From NCBI GenBank assembly GCA_963556255.1, contig OY744604.1:70994890-71058889 (forward strand): DNA of 64,000 bases. Reading direction: 5' to 3'. Of this stretch, positions 46,901-56,124 are shown in pieces (position 1 is the stretch's first letter; every line of letters starts with the position of its first letter). A program made the translations under genes and the position numbers. Origin of the DNA: Allolobophora icterica. Its lineage: Eukaryota > Annelida > Clitellata > Crassiclitellata > Lumbricidae. The notes under the pieces are model-generated. The model did no database searches. It saw only the letters and a list, made by a program, of their open reading frames with translations, and was not told where the DNA came from.

Positions 46901-48711
46901 TTTAGTAGCATTCTCAAAAACCCTAGTCACCTCCTTCATGACCTTCTACCTCCCGTTCTAATGACCGGTTATGATTTGCGCCCTCGTTCCCATAATCTGA
47001 TACTCCCTAGATTTGACTCCCTTACCCAACGAGGTTTCCTGTCTAGGATGCTGTACAGTTAGGCTCTGTTTCTATTATTTCATTTATCATCTAAAGTCAT
47101 ATTATTACTGTTATATTATTTCTTTCCTCTTTGTGTATGTAAAGCGCTGTGCGTTTGCTAGCGTTTATTAAAGGATATACTTTCTTGCTTACTTACTTTA
47201 TTAATTAATGCATTGTTAAACGCAATTTGTACGATTTTCTTTTATGCCGGTTATCAGGACAATCACGTTGGAGGCTGCAGCAATAGTCTGCCATCATGTG
47301 TCTGTCCCATTTGCCTTGACACCTTTCTTCCATGACCTTTATATCTTGGTGAAACCTCTCACCTTGTTCCTCACTGACATGTCCAAGATTATATGGAAAT
47401 CTATTTAAGTGGCTATGAAGAAAGTGTACCTTTATATGCTTATATTAGTACCCAAATTTCTTAAGTTTGTGAGCATGTTTTCCACCAGTTCTTTGTTACT
47501 GTCTGCTTTGTTGTTGCCTAAAAAGTTCTGCACAACTAAGACAAAACCGCACCAGGCAGAAGCTTCAAGACCATTCGTACATTTTGTGAAATCAGAATCC
47601 ATGATAAGTTTACGATTCCAACTTATATAGCATTCGAAGTGTCCGGAGTGGGGGTAGGTAACAGTGTCTGGACATGGTCCAGACAGGGTGTCCGGACAGT
47701 TCACAGAGTACAGAGGAACAGCAACTAACATCAAGACATAATCCGAGCCAAACAAGTTAATACATACACACATACAGGCAGACATATATACACATACAAA
47801 GACACATACGCACACAAACAAAGACACATACGCACATATACAAAGACACATACGCACACATACAAAGAAGCATACAAACATACATACAAGGAGACAAACA
47901 CACGGACGCGATGCTGGCCGCAAATTCGCTACAAAACACAAAATTAAAATATTTAGTTGTTTATTTCGAGGTGTCCATTATCTCATGAACCAGAGCCAAT
48001 TCGAAAAAACGACTTCCATTTTTGAATTCAGCGATCCCAAAATACCAAAGAATTGTTAAAATATCCTTGGCAACAAGAAAAAAAATTTATTTGTTGACCA
48101 GTGTAATTTGCCGTTAGCATTTTCTTGAATTTCATGTCGTTTTAGTTAACTAAGTTGCTTTGAATTCGCCAAATCTGTCTCAACGAACGTTTTGCTCTAT
48201 CACTATCGTTATAACGAAATTTGATGGGCTACAGGCTGATGTTATGATTGCATAAGGTCGAACTTAATGCTATTTTTTATTCATACGATTCGGTCGAATT
48301 AAAAGGCTGAATTACTGTAATATGGGATAAAATAACTCGTACTAGTATGTGTACTGTATAGTCATTTATCTCTACTTTAAATATTTATTGCGAGAGCTTT
48401 GTCGTTTTTAACTTAAAGTTCTGCAACGCAAACCAGGAGTCGAATATGACCTGATCCAGTTCAAGAAACTTGGTTCGGATATGTGTGCAAGTGGAGCCGT
48501 TATACAGAGTATAGCGAAAGGAAGATGCAGCATATTGTGGTGTTCGAAATTGTGCATTGAGGATAAACGATGTACTGCTTTCTGTCTTCGTAAACCAACT
48601 CTCTGCGGAACTGCATGTGTCTGTGAACTTCAAGCCAAGCCCGGAACTCCGTCTTCAAGTTTCCTTTTTCAATATGAACCCGGAGCAAGCTATTGGGAAA
48701 TACCCGTCTAA
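34931..48711 (+). CDS. Gene copy B: secreted protein with two FAMeT-type domains and a PAN-like tail
   Basis: Exons are 34931-34970 (probable), 37103-37298, 38463-38713, 39728-39778, 41929-41952, 43675-43849, 45386-45624 and 48419-48711. Phases are 1, 2, 1, 1, 1, 2, 1 at successive junctions and all introns are GT-AG. The product, about 420 residues, has a leader, domain 1, an acidic linker with CDPTVC, domain 2 and a Cys-rich tail. It matches copy A in structure. Residue changes against A are concentrated in exon 1. The last exon has a ninth cysteine (LCGTACVC against IDGTPCIC in A). Introns carry many young insertions but no exon is broken, so it may be functional. The biological role is not known; secretion and binding are inferences. 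Confidence 0.72.
35517..35720. mobile_element. Unclassified insertion with GATGACC minisatellite
   Basis: It is absent from unit A (about 2905). It starts CAGGGTTTAATCTAG, like a hAT end, but no matching right end is visible. The right part has repeated GAATTCGTCTCACAAAAA and TTGATGACCTTTTT. Confidence 0.5.
36038..36108. repeat. Short inverted repeat CCGAGAAAAGTTG
   Basis: CCGAGAAAAGTTG at 36038 and CAACTTTTCTCGG at 36096-36108 enclose a T-rich loop. It is absent from unit A. A second palindromic piece (ACTACTGGGACAAAT ... ATTTGTCCCACTAGT) follows at about 36165-36300. Confidence 0.6.
37103..37298 (+). CDS. Copy B exon 1, first half of FAMeT domain 1
   Basis: Acceptor ATCCGAG, donor ATTAG|GTGAGC. 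It encodes GYSYVQTGVNLKGK, LVFQVQSV and MYEIVFDSG. Fourteen of 65 residues differ from copy A, the highest of any exon. Confidence 0.72.
37395..37575 (+). mobile_element. tRNA-derived SINE with GAT tail (unit B copy)
   Basis: GTGGCCGATTGGCTGTAGCG and GGGTTCGAGGCTTCC resemble boxes A and B. The body has GATCTTGAGCAAGTC and AACAATTGCTCG, also present in SINE family 1. The end AATAAATGAATGATGATGAT is the GAT tail. The unit A counterpart is at 11530-11690. Confidence 0.7.
37680..38350 (-). mobile_element. Jockey/CR1-like LINE 3' fragment, minus strand
   Basis: The minus strand from 38350 reads KLRKRGHAFELPHFN and HKKSFIIRSL, the C-terminus of the family at 1-2471. The 3' tail ends in CTTACTTACTTA units at about 37683-37700. 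It is absent from unit A. A hAT MITE is inserted in its 3' region. Confidence 0.75.
37793..37968. mobile_element. hAT-type MITE, CAGTGCTCGAAATGGAC ends
   Basis: 176 bp with 17-bp perfect terminal repeats and a perfect eight-base duplication ACTGTAAC (37785-37792, 37969-37976). It contains GGAACG/CGTTCC palindromes like the MITE at 18543-18807, so the two may share a transposase. Confidence 0.95.
38463..38713 (+). CDS. Copy B exon 2, second half of FAMeT domain 1
   Basis: Acceptor TTCAAG, donor GCAG|GTAAGA. It has the core VPVWLWISWASGTLTIGAGN. Against copy A there are 13 base changes, about ten of them replacing seven residues. Confidence 0.85.
39728..39778 (+). CDS. Copy B exon 3, acidic linker
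   Basis: 51 bases, phase 1 to phase 1. It encodes DDAHYSPLQEVFDDDDI, one Asp longer than copy A. Confidence 0.7.
40184..40573. mobile_element. hAT-type MITE, CAGGGTTTACAGTAG ends
   Basis: The right end reads CTACAGCCCTG. The flanks AATAAATC and AATAAGTC form an 8-bp duplication, and unit A near 18862 has the single AATAAATC. Inside are GATGACCTT/GAATTCGTCTC repeats and tandem TATACGCTGTATA-like units. Confidence 0.85.
41358..41800. mobile_element. Foldback element family 1, short copy
   Basis: Ends start GGTTCCAGGGGCTTTCACC and (complement) GGTTTCAGAGGCTTTCACC. The arms have a few 16-bp units TTTCACCTCCGGACGT. Unit A near 19611 is empty, but no duplication of the target is visible. The core is AT-rich without an ORF. 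Confidence 0.85.
41929..41952 (+). CDS. Copy B exon 4, 24-base mini-exon
   Basis: Acceptor TTTTTAG, donor AAAG|GTAAAC. It encodes (V)CDPTVCK. Confidence 0.75.
42467..42710 (+). mobile_element. tRNA-derived SINE family 1, plus strand (unit B only)
   Basis: It starts GTGGGGCGTGGTGGTTCAG, with box B GGTTCGAATCC, a body with a short ATAAATGGGCAAG duplication, and the tail GAGGCGCTATAGAAATATCC plus ATAAATA units. Unit A near 20243 is empty. Confidence 0.87.
43675..43849 (+). CDS. Copy B exon 5, first half of FAMeT domain 2
   Basis: Acceptor GTCTTAG, donor TTCAA|GTGAGC. It encodes FPALSGQLVDLDI and VPPEMRIFK. Confidence 0.8.
44021..45157. mobile_element. Foldback element family 2 with palindromic arms
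   Basis: Two inverted arms of about 265 bases enclose a core of about 600. Each arm is built of palindromes such as TTCAGGGAATATGTATAT followed by TCCCTGAA. Unit A near 21553 has the empty site, with TATA duplicated in B (44017-44020, 45158-45161). The core has two diverged copies of a GTTATAATTGGTCGC segment and a TATAAAA box (44641-44647). Superfamily unknown. Confidence 0.88.
44641..44731 (+). promoter_or_regulatory. Promoter-like core with 5' splice site in foldback 2
   Basis: TATAAAA at 44641 is followed about 90 bases later by CAGTAGAG|GTAGGC, a possible donor. The layout suggests the retained first exon of a parent element. Inference only. Confidence 0.3.
45386..45624 (+). CDS. Copy B exon 6, second half of FAMeT domain 2
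   Basis: Acceptor CATTTAG, donor ACAG|GTTTGT. It has the core GYYWISWKNGLFVFGFGQD. Six residues differ from copy A. Confidence 0.88.
46173..47185 (+). mobile_element. Jockey/CR1-like LINE, truncated copy
   Basis: It starts with LDFTKAFDTVRHSSLADQ, loses a segment with a stop near 46291, and continues as an open frame from 46307. The tail AAAGCGCTGTGCGTTTGC...TTATTAAAGGATA ends with CTTACTTACTT. The tail matches that of the SINE at 16180-16400. Confidence 0.85.
46307..47062 (+). pseudogene. RT C-terminal half of truncated LINE
   Basis: 251 codons: GSTNFVVAMSGLKPLYHFN, KYADDCYLL, SSLKILGIEI, and a C-terminus LRPRSHNLILPRFDS. The upstream RT is deleted, so no active enzyme is possible. Confidence 0.85.
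47225..47640 (-). pseudogene. Decayed DNA-transposon gene, QGERFHQDI type
   Basis: Minus-strand frames give GLEASAWCGFVLVVQNFLGN, KELVENMLTNLRNLG, then after a frameshift KVHFLHSHLNRFPYN, EEQGERFHQDIKVMEERC and MMADYCC. I recognise this as a recurrent transposon-encoded protein of animals but cannot name its superfamily with certainty. Its place in the CACTG element suggests it is the element's own gene. Confidence 0.6.
47755..47890. repeat. ACACATACGCACA minisatellite
   Basis: Units like CAAAGACACATACGCACA repeat about four times within a longer CATACA-rich tract. Confidence 0.8.
48419..48711 (+). CDS. Copy B exon 7, Cys-rich PAN/apple-like C-terminus
   Basis: Acceptor CTTAAAG, stop TAA at 48709-48711. 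It is the same length as in copy A. Changes include Asp to Cys in PTLCGTACVC, giving nine cysteines. Confidence 0.85.
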
Positions 48712-49533
48712 TATGCAAATACCTTATTAAATGGAGATTTTGAGACAAACGCGGATCTATTAGTTTTACAGATTACTAAAGACACAATGAGTTTTTTGCT
48801 GTTGTGATTTTGATGCATTTGCAAGTAGACTACTAAAAGCAAGTTACTCTATGCAGATTTACTTTAACTATTAGAATACTTTGCAGTATCCTATTCTATC
48901 CTAAAGAGCTGATATGCGCTGACCAGAAGTAACTCGTGTATGATATGTTCGTATCAAACTAAAATCTTAATGTGAAAGCTGTCCATTTTGAGAATGAATA
49001 TTAACAACATTTTTTGAACCTTTCTACCGGTTATCCATTTTAGCATTATGGTTTCAATAGTAGTGGCGTAAGTTATTTTGCTGTTTTACACGTGATTTGC
49101 ACTGTTAGCACTCATTTCTTAAATTGTGCATTAATAGGACTAGGCTATCGATGAACTATGTAGCAGCTGTTGATATGATTGCCTAAACGCACACATTAAA
49201 GCCCGTGGAATCTAGTTTCGTATTCCATTGGTTTCATTATTTGAAGTAAACGTTATTGTTGCATGTCACATTGTCACATTCTGTCCCGATACTTTGCATT
49301 CCAATTTCTTGGTTATGTATATAATCTAAGAGAATCATACCACGATTACGGTACTTGTCTATTAATACTTTAATGACACGCTGCATTGGTTCCCAGTCGA
49401 TTTTAGTAGACTGTCGCCGTTAAATTGTTAACCGGCGTCTAATTAACAAGATTGTTTGACATTTCTCTTCGCTTTGACTTTTCTACTAGACCATCGACGA
49501 TTATGTTCAGTTGTTCCGTAGGGCTGAGAAAGC

Positions 49534-50447
49534 GGTATCAGGGGCTTTCACCTCCGGACGATTCACCTCTAGGGGTATTCACCTCCGGACGTTTCACCTC
49601 CGGACGTTTCACCTCCGGACGATTCACCTCTAGGGGCTTTCACCTCTAGGGGCTTTCACCTCTAGGGGCTTTCACCTCTAGGGGCTTTCACCTCTAGGGG
49701 CTTTCACCTCCAAATGTAAAATGAGACCTTTTGAAGAGATTTATTGACGCAAGTTATTTACGCCGAAAACATAACAGACAACATACAAACTATGAAACTA
49801 ATTATCACTAAGCAATGTAGTAGATTTCTTAGTGTCAACATGCAAACTATACAAGAAATGAATTGAGATACAAAGACAATGAAAGCTTCTAGAACCTAGC
49901 TAAGTAGTCACCTAATAACCTGATAACGGCAGATGATAAGGACAGACCAATTCGCGTGCCAGTGACTGTAGGCCTATGCCCTAATTAACCATAATTAACC
50001 ATAGGCGCATAAGAAATGAATTTAGATAAGAATATTATGGAACAATTTCTAAATTGTAGGCTCTTAACGAGAAGTAATTATATAATACCACGGTGTGCAG
50101 TATTTAAGCATCCAACAAGAGAAACAGACATTCAAAAGTGAACTTGTCGTCTGACAGAATGTCTGATTTGTTGGAATACGGCGCTTCTAAACGAGGTAAG
50201 GTAGTTTGTATGTTGTCTGTTATGTTTTCGGCGTAAATAAATCTCTTCAAAAGGTCTCATTTTACATTTGGAGGTGAAAGCCCCTAGAGGTGAAAGCCCC
50301 TAGAGGTGAAAGCCCCTAGAGGTGAAAACCCCTAGAGGTGAAAGCCCCTAGAGGTGAATCGTCCGGAGGTGAAACGTCCGGAGGTGAAACGTCCGGAGGT
50401 GAATACCCCTAGAGGTGAATCGTCCGGAGGTGAAAGCCCCCTGAACC
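49534..50447. mobile_element. Foldback element family 1, long copy with 16-bp arm units
   Basis: Each arm has 11 units of about 16 bases of two kinds, TTTCACCTCTAGGGGC and TTTCACCTCCGGACGT, in mirrored order. Ends begin GGT(A/T)TCAGGGG. The duplication GAGAAAGC is perfect (49526-49533, 50448-50455), and unit A near 24065 has one GAGAAAGC. The core ends in a promoter-like stretch and a short coding start (50101-50195). Confidence 0.93.
50101..50195 (+). promoter_or_regulatory. TATA-like box, ATG and splice donor in foldback 1
   Basis: TATTTAAG (50101-50108) is followed by ATG at 50159, an open MSDLLEYGASKR and a donor G|GTAAGG at 50196. It looks like the first exon of a lost gene. Inference only. 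Confidence 0.35.
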
Positions 50448-50644
50448 GAGAAAGCAATATCCAACTGAAATGTCTTTTTTCTTACATTGGCAACATCAGC
50501 TGTATAGTGATAATGATTAATTAAACGTCTCTGGTGGTTTATAAATTGCCACAATTGCGTTGCCGCTTTCTTATTACATAATTATTGATGCAACATAGGC
50601 GTCTACATAAAATGGTAATAACTTATTTACTACACTTGCTAATC

Positions 50645-50880
<236 letters not shown>

Positions 50881-50904
50881 TAATAAATAATAGTAATAAT
50901 AATA

Positions 50905-51110
50905 ATATCTGGTCTTCCGAGGGAGACCAGTTATCATTTTCAGCGCTTGTCAGTGACTATTCAGCGCTTCAATGCAGCCGCTTTTCGTGGTTCTTTTGTG
51001 CAGCCGGATCTTGCCGAGGGAAAAGTCGTTCCAGAAAACCATCTATCTTTCTCCGGACATAGTTTAAACAGCCTGAGGGATTAATACTACCTCGGGTAAA
51101 AAAATAACAA
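50905..51110 (+). mobile_element. 5'-truncated RLE LINE copy in a TAA array
   Basis: It encodes IQRFNAAAFRGSF, matching the protein end at 15750-15790, and then the hairpin CCTGAGG/CCTCGGG (51072-51096) and a TAAAAAAATAACAATAA tail. It lies directly after the TAA array of T4 and is absent from unit A. Confidence 0.8.
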
Positions 51111-51311
51111 TAAAGCAAGTATAGTTCGATGCAAAGTTCGCAGCGACTGAAGAGGACAGCCGACCTTTCTCATAAGTCATTGATGCTACGTTCTCGTGTC
51201 GGCCGCTAGACTGAGTTCAATGCTAACAATTATGTGAGCGCTACATTGTTTTAAAGTCAAACTCCATCGGTTATAAGACTTAACGAACATACTATTGTTG
51301 ACTGGTCAAAG

Positions 51312-51560
51312 CTAGCAATTTCTCTTTAAGCCATATAAGTCACGCATACGCATTAGGCGGTTCCAAAGAACTATTATCTCCAACGATAGGCCACCATTTT
51401 TTGCCATCAAATCGATATGATTCTCGTAGGTTTTGTCACTGCTACTGCCAATACTACCATTGTAATCACCGTAGAGCTTGTTGCTATGATGCTGCACAAT
51501 GTTTTTGAAATACCCATTGTTTATCTTAATTGCACAGCAATGGTAATTCTGGTATGACAA
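51312..51560 (-). CDS. Conserved short ORF of unknown function (unit B)
   Basis: 82-codon paralogue of 24970-25221. See that entry; the function is not recognised. Confidence 0.2.
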   Translation of the reverse strand: MSYQNYHCCAIKINNGYFKNIVQHHSNKLYGDYNGSIGSSSDKTYENHIDLMAKNGGLSLEIIVLWNRLMRMRDLYGLKRNC

Positions 51561-52749
51561 TCAGCAGATGTAATTTGTTGCAACATACCCAAACATTCAC
51601 AGAGCTCCCTAATGGTAATATCCATAATCACTAGGCTATGGAAGTCTTTGATGCATTGGACGCCGAGGGAGAGTTGGCTGGAATCGATAGAACAAATTCT
51701 CTAGACCCTGTCTCCATTGCAATGGACAATGCTTAAGTATTTCATCGATCGTATGGAGAAGGACATGTTTGCTGGTTTAGAAAGCTCCATAAGACTTCCA
51801 TTATCGCAAAGACTATTATACCAATTGGCTTCAGGGCAACAAGTGTGGCGATTTCCAACAAGATGTCCATTCGACTATGATTATTATTACATTCTGTTAA
51901 TAGTTGGTGAGTATCAAAATTGTATCAACATTTCTGCTACATTTTACTGTCATCAAGTATGTCTTGTTTCTTTTATTTATGGTCTTTAAGTTCCTTTTTA
52001 GTCATTGGGTCCATTAAATGCTGAATTCAGTAATCGGATAATGAAGGAATTAATCATTTTACCTAATATAGGGCCTACCACCTCGGTCATTGCAGCTTGA
52101 GACTCGTGTTTTGCTCACTATTATAGGCGCCCACCGTAGATGCCTATAGCTGCTTCTCAGAATGAACGCCAAGGTAGGGGTCTATGTTTCCTTCAGTATT
52201 TAATTCAAACTATAATTCTGTTAGGCATACTTTGCAATTACCGGCAATATTAAAAAGTGTAGCATGAACTTTTCACCGGTTTTCCTGACTTGACATCAGC
52301 CGATTAGTATCAGTACCAAATGAATACATTTAGATAGGTATTATATCAATAAATCATAAGCGAAACTTATAAATTTTACTCAGCCCACACAATTTATCAA
52401 AATGAAAGTAACGCTGGGTGAACATTTTTTTAGTATGGCTTTGCTGCTTTAAGTGTGCTTTTAATAGAATTTAGTCTGTGGGAGATCGTGGAAGCGATGA
52501 AAGGATACCATAAAAGAACACCTGATCGCTGACTTGTGAGAAATACGTTACAACAATTGCAGCCAATCAGGTGTGGATAATATAAAAATTTCCAAATGCA
52601 CTAAATTTTAAACAAGCAATCAACTTTTTTACTGTCGACTCATTTCAATCAGTTTTGTTGTCCTCGAGACCAAGGTCTCGAGTGCACTCGAGTTCGTTTT
52701 TAAAAGTCTTGGCCTTGAGGCCGAAATTCTTGGTCTTAGTCTTGTTAGA

Positions 52750-54095
52750 TAATTAGATTTCAACAGGTCTCTTATGATGGAGTTTTATCTGTCTTAGCAC
52801 CGATACTCTGTGGGGTCCCTCAGGGCTCAAATTTAGGCCCATTATTATTTTTAATTTATATTAATGATGTAACGAATTGCTCGTCCACACTGGATTTGGT
52901 ACTGTTTGCTGATGATACTTCTGCCTTCATTTCCAGTAAAAACTGTCCGGAACTGTTCCAACATATGAACACGGAGTTAACGAAATTATCTCGGTGGTTT
53001 CGCACTAACATGCTGTCCCTGAATCTGAAAAAATCCAACTATATAATATTTAAAAGTCGTAGGAAACATGTATCTGAATCTGACACTCCCATCATAAGTA
53101 TTGATAATATTCAGCTATGCCGGGTTACAAGTGTTAAATTTCTAGGTGTCATTATTGATGAAAATCTTTCATGGAAGGCTCATGTTGAGCATTTGACGAA
53201 TAAAGTGTCTAAATCTGTAGGTATTATTCATAAGCTCAAATGGTCCTTACCTACCCATTCTCTTAAACTGCTGTATACTACCCTTATATTGCCTTACTTG
53301 AATTATTGTACTACAGTATGGGCAGGTGGCTACCAGACTATGCTTAAACCATTATTTCTGTTGCAAAAAAGAGCCATAAGAACCATCTGTGGTGCCCACT
53401 ATCTAATGCCAAGTTCGAATCTCTTTAAAAGCCTGAAAACATTAAATATTTATGATATCTACCGACTCCAATTAGCACTCCTAATGTATAGACACCACTC
53501 AGGTACTTTACCAATAATATTTAATTCCTATTTTACTGTAAATGCTGCATTCCATAACCACAACACTCGTCATAAGGGGAATTACCGATCCGAGGTGCAC
53601 AGAACCAATGTGCGAAGCTTCTCTGTTAGAATAAAAGGCCCACAATTATGGAATTCCATTGATCCTAATATACGTGCATTACGATCACTAAGTGCCTTCA
53701 AATCTGCTTATAAATCGTTTCTGATTGACCAGTATTAGCTACGTGACAAATCATCTACGGATCTTTTATTTTTATCTCATCTTAAAACAGGATGATTAGC
53801 ATAATCTTAAGTCTGATACATTCCATTGACGAAGTAATACGAACTTCTGATAAATACCGGGGATGACTAGATAAGCTTATTCAGCTTCTTCTCTCCGGGA
53901 ATCGTCTTATTGCTTTATATTTGAAAGATTATCACTGTAGTAGTAATGTTACAGCATATAATCTCTTGTCTATAGATATGATGCAGACTATGCACATTAT
54001 GTTATTGACTGTTAATCATATACTGGTCTTGTATTCGATTCAATAAATTTGATTTGATTTGATTTGATTTGATTTGATTTGATTTGATTTGATTT
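52750..54095 (+). mobile_element. CR1/L2-like LINE, 5'-truncated, GATTT tail
   Basis: The RT is truncated at the left and the 3' end is CAATAAATTTGATTT with about ten GATTT units. It is inserted in the CTTGGTCTTG repeat, which continues on both sides. Confidence 0.9.
52752..53738 (+). CDS. CR1/L2-like LINE reverse transcriptase, C-terminal part
   Basis: Open for about 328 codons. Blocks: GVPQGSNLGPLLFLIYIND, LFADDTSAF (about 52905), NLKKSNYIIF, VKFLGVIIDENLSWK, LPYLNYCTTVWAG, LFLLQKRAIRTI and GPQLWNSI near the end. This is the typical sequence of the RT thumb and C-terminal domain. The absence of stops indicates a recent copy. The N-terminal RT blocks and the endonuclease are missing. Confidence 0.9.
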   Translation: MRFQQVSYDGVLSVLAPILCGVPQGSNLGPLLFLIYINDVTNCSSTLDLVLFADDTSAFISSKNCPELFQHMNTELTKLSRWFRTNMLSLNLKKSNYIIFKSRRKHVSESDTPIISIDNIQLCRVTSVKFLGVIIDENLSWKAHVEHLTNKVSKSVGIIHKLKWSLPTHSLKLLYTTLILPYLNYCTTVWAGGYQTMLKPLFLLQKRAIRTICGAHYLMPSSNLFKSLKTLNIYDIYRLQLALLMYRHHSGTLPIIFNSYFTVNAAFHNHNTRHKGNYRSEVHRTNVRSFSVRIKGPQLWNSIDPNIRALRSLSAFKSAYKSFLIDQY

Positions 54096-54810
54096 GAGGT
54101 TCAAAGTCGTGGTCTTGGTCTTGAGGTTCAAAGTCTTGGTCTTCTTCTTCTTTGTCATTTTGAACAGTCATTTAATAAAACACAATAAATTTTAAAAAAA
54201 TTATCCAATAATTACTAACACAATTGCTTGAGTATTTACACGGTGTGATTGAGGCTTCACTGTTGTTTGGACAATTATTTTGCTTCCGGTTATTTGCAAT
54301 GGAATTATTTCAAAACAGACTCACGATTTGTACATTTTCATCCAGTGCTTCAAAAGCTGCTCTGTGTACCAGCGATGTCAGCACCTGTCGAATGTATTTT
54401 TCACATGGCAGAATTTTTATGAGGCCCCATAGGTGACGTCAGAAAATTCCGAGCGAATTGGTTTTTATAAAATGTAACATGCATTTGGAATAACATTTCG
54501 CATGAACGACTTTTGTAAATACGAATTTGAAAAATTTCTCTGCCGTCTGCATTTAGAGTTGTTTTGCTTGAATAAAATAAAATACTCATGTTTTCGTTAA
54601 AATAGCGAATTGATAATTTTTTAGTAAGGAATAGCAGTCTGGATATGATTGTGATTTTTTGGGGTCTTGGTCTCGGTCTTGGTCTTGAGTTTCAAAGTCT
54701 TGGTCTTGTTCTTAAGTTTTAAAATCTTGGTCTTGGTCTTGAGGTTCAAGTCTTGGCTTTGGTCTTGAGTTCAAAGTCTTGGTCTTGAGGTTTAAGGTCT
54801 TGACAACAAG
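54096..54810. repeat. CTTGGTCTTG repeat element, right part
   Basis: TCTTGGTCTTGAGGTTCAAAG units stand at both sides (54096-54150 and 54655-54810) of an AT-rich core. The end GACAACAAGACT mirrors the start AGTTTTGTTGTC at about 52650, so the whole may be an inverted-repeat element interrupted by the LINE. Confidence 0.6.
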
Positions 54811-54812
54811 AC

Positions 54813-55634
54813 TGATTTCAATATAAACAATGTTTACATAATTATTGCATCCGCTAACAAGGTAGCCCTAATCTCTGGGCTTAAAACAGACATCCTGCCC
54901 AAGCAGGTGGGTATGACTTTTTTGTGATGAGGAAAAGAACGATGTCGACAAGGATTCTCCGGCGGATAATGATATTCTTCTGAGGTTTCAATACTGATCC
55001 GTTGCGGGAATAACAATATCGGTGCTGTGAGAGTCATTAGATTAGTGTAGATTAAATTAGCTGGAACTCAATAAATGGCATTGTCCCGAAGTCTACTTTT
55101 CTGATTGCTTAGGGTGGTTAACGATGAGTACTGAGTGAAGCCATGTACCTTATTAATTTACGGTAGAATCATCAAAGGCTTTGATAACATTAGGCCTAGA
55201 TGAGAATAAAATGCCGTAGTTTTGTTTTATTCGTTACTTAAAGTCCTGTGTGTTAATAGAAACCCTGATATGAAATGTTTAGCAGGATTGGAGTGGTTGA
55301 TTTGTTTGAACATTGCAGTAATTGCATGCATTTTAATAATTTTAAACTGCATACGATGAAACTTTGTATTGCAGCTTTAATAGATATTTTGGGCATATGC
55401 GCGAACTTTTCGATCAAACGTTGACTATTTGGTTTTGACCTAGTACGTAACTAAGCTCTCGAGCTGGGTCTGTCAACGCTCTCAGAATGTACCGCTTAAA
55501 TAACAGTTCATGACTCAGTAACTAGGTATTCCAGGACTTAAAAGTGTGTCACGCATACAATTTAGACAAAGACAATTTCTTGGTGGTTTACTTGCAAGTA
55601 CGGTATGGAGATGAAGAGAAACAACGGTTGATAA
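54813..55634. other. No recognised feature
   Basis: Unique-looking sequence between the satellite-like repeat and LTR retrotransposon 2. No ORF or repeat is convincing. Confidence 0.5.
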
Positions 55635-56098
55635 TGTCGCGAAACCGGGGGTGTTCTTGGTTTCTGAGGCGGTGCGAGGTTCAGAGTTCTTACCAGGATG
55701 TCCGAAAACCCCCACCCCTCGTGTAAAAGGCCAGGTCCGGCTCTCGTGATCTGTCAAGAGGCTTAAACAGAGTCGACAACGAAGTAACGTAGAAGTCCGT
55801 TTTAATCGCAAATATCCAATGAGCACAGAAGCATCCAAACTATAATCGCACTTATCGCATCCACAGAACTACAGCAACGTATAACTCAACAGCGAAAGAA
55901 CTATCGCAACGTACTGATATCGCAAACTATGACTTCCGCAATATACGGGTATCGCCACCACGACTCAGCATCAAGAGAACTATCGCAAATGTCGACGATA
56001 CTCTTCTTCAGCTAGTCGAGACTGCTAGACCGATGCTTAGCTCAAGGCCGAATCTCAGACCGTCCTCCAGACTCTCTCTTCCCTGCTTGAAATCCCGG

Positions 56099-56107
56099 CC
56101 TTATATA
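56099..56107 (-). promoter_or_regulatory. TATA box in LTR 2
   Basis: The minus strand reads TATATAAGG just downstream of the palindrome array; the copy in the active 5' LTR is at 61853-61861. Confidence 0.6.
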
Positions 56108-56124
56108 CCGAAATATTCCATGAG

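Larger units (their letters stand above)
45899..48103. mobile_element. CACTG-ended DNA transposon hosting a LINE
   Basis: The termini CACTGGTCAACAA and TTGTTGACCAGTG are inverted, with TAA on both flanks (45896-45898, 48104-48106). Unit A near 22271 is empty. CACTG ends and a 3-bp duplication fit the CACTA/EnSpm group. It contains a Jockey-like LINE, a decayed transposon gene on the minus strand and a minisatellite. Confidence 0.75.

Noticed and set aside
47432..47941. 169-codon Cys/Val-rich minus-strand ORF
   Set aside because: The first two thirds translate the CATACA minisatellite; only the end belongs to the decayed transposon gene.
49534..50447. Satellite DNA or tandem gene
   Set aside because: The repeats are mirrored around a core and flanked by an 8-bp duplication, so it is a transposable element.
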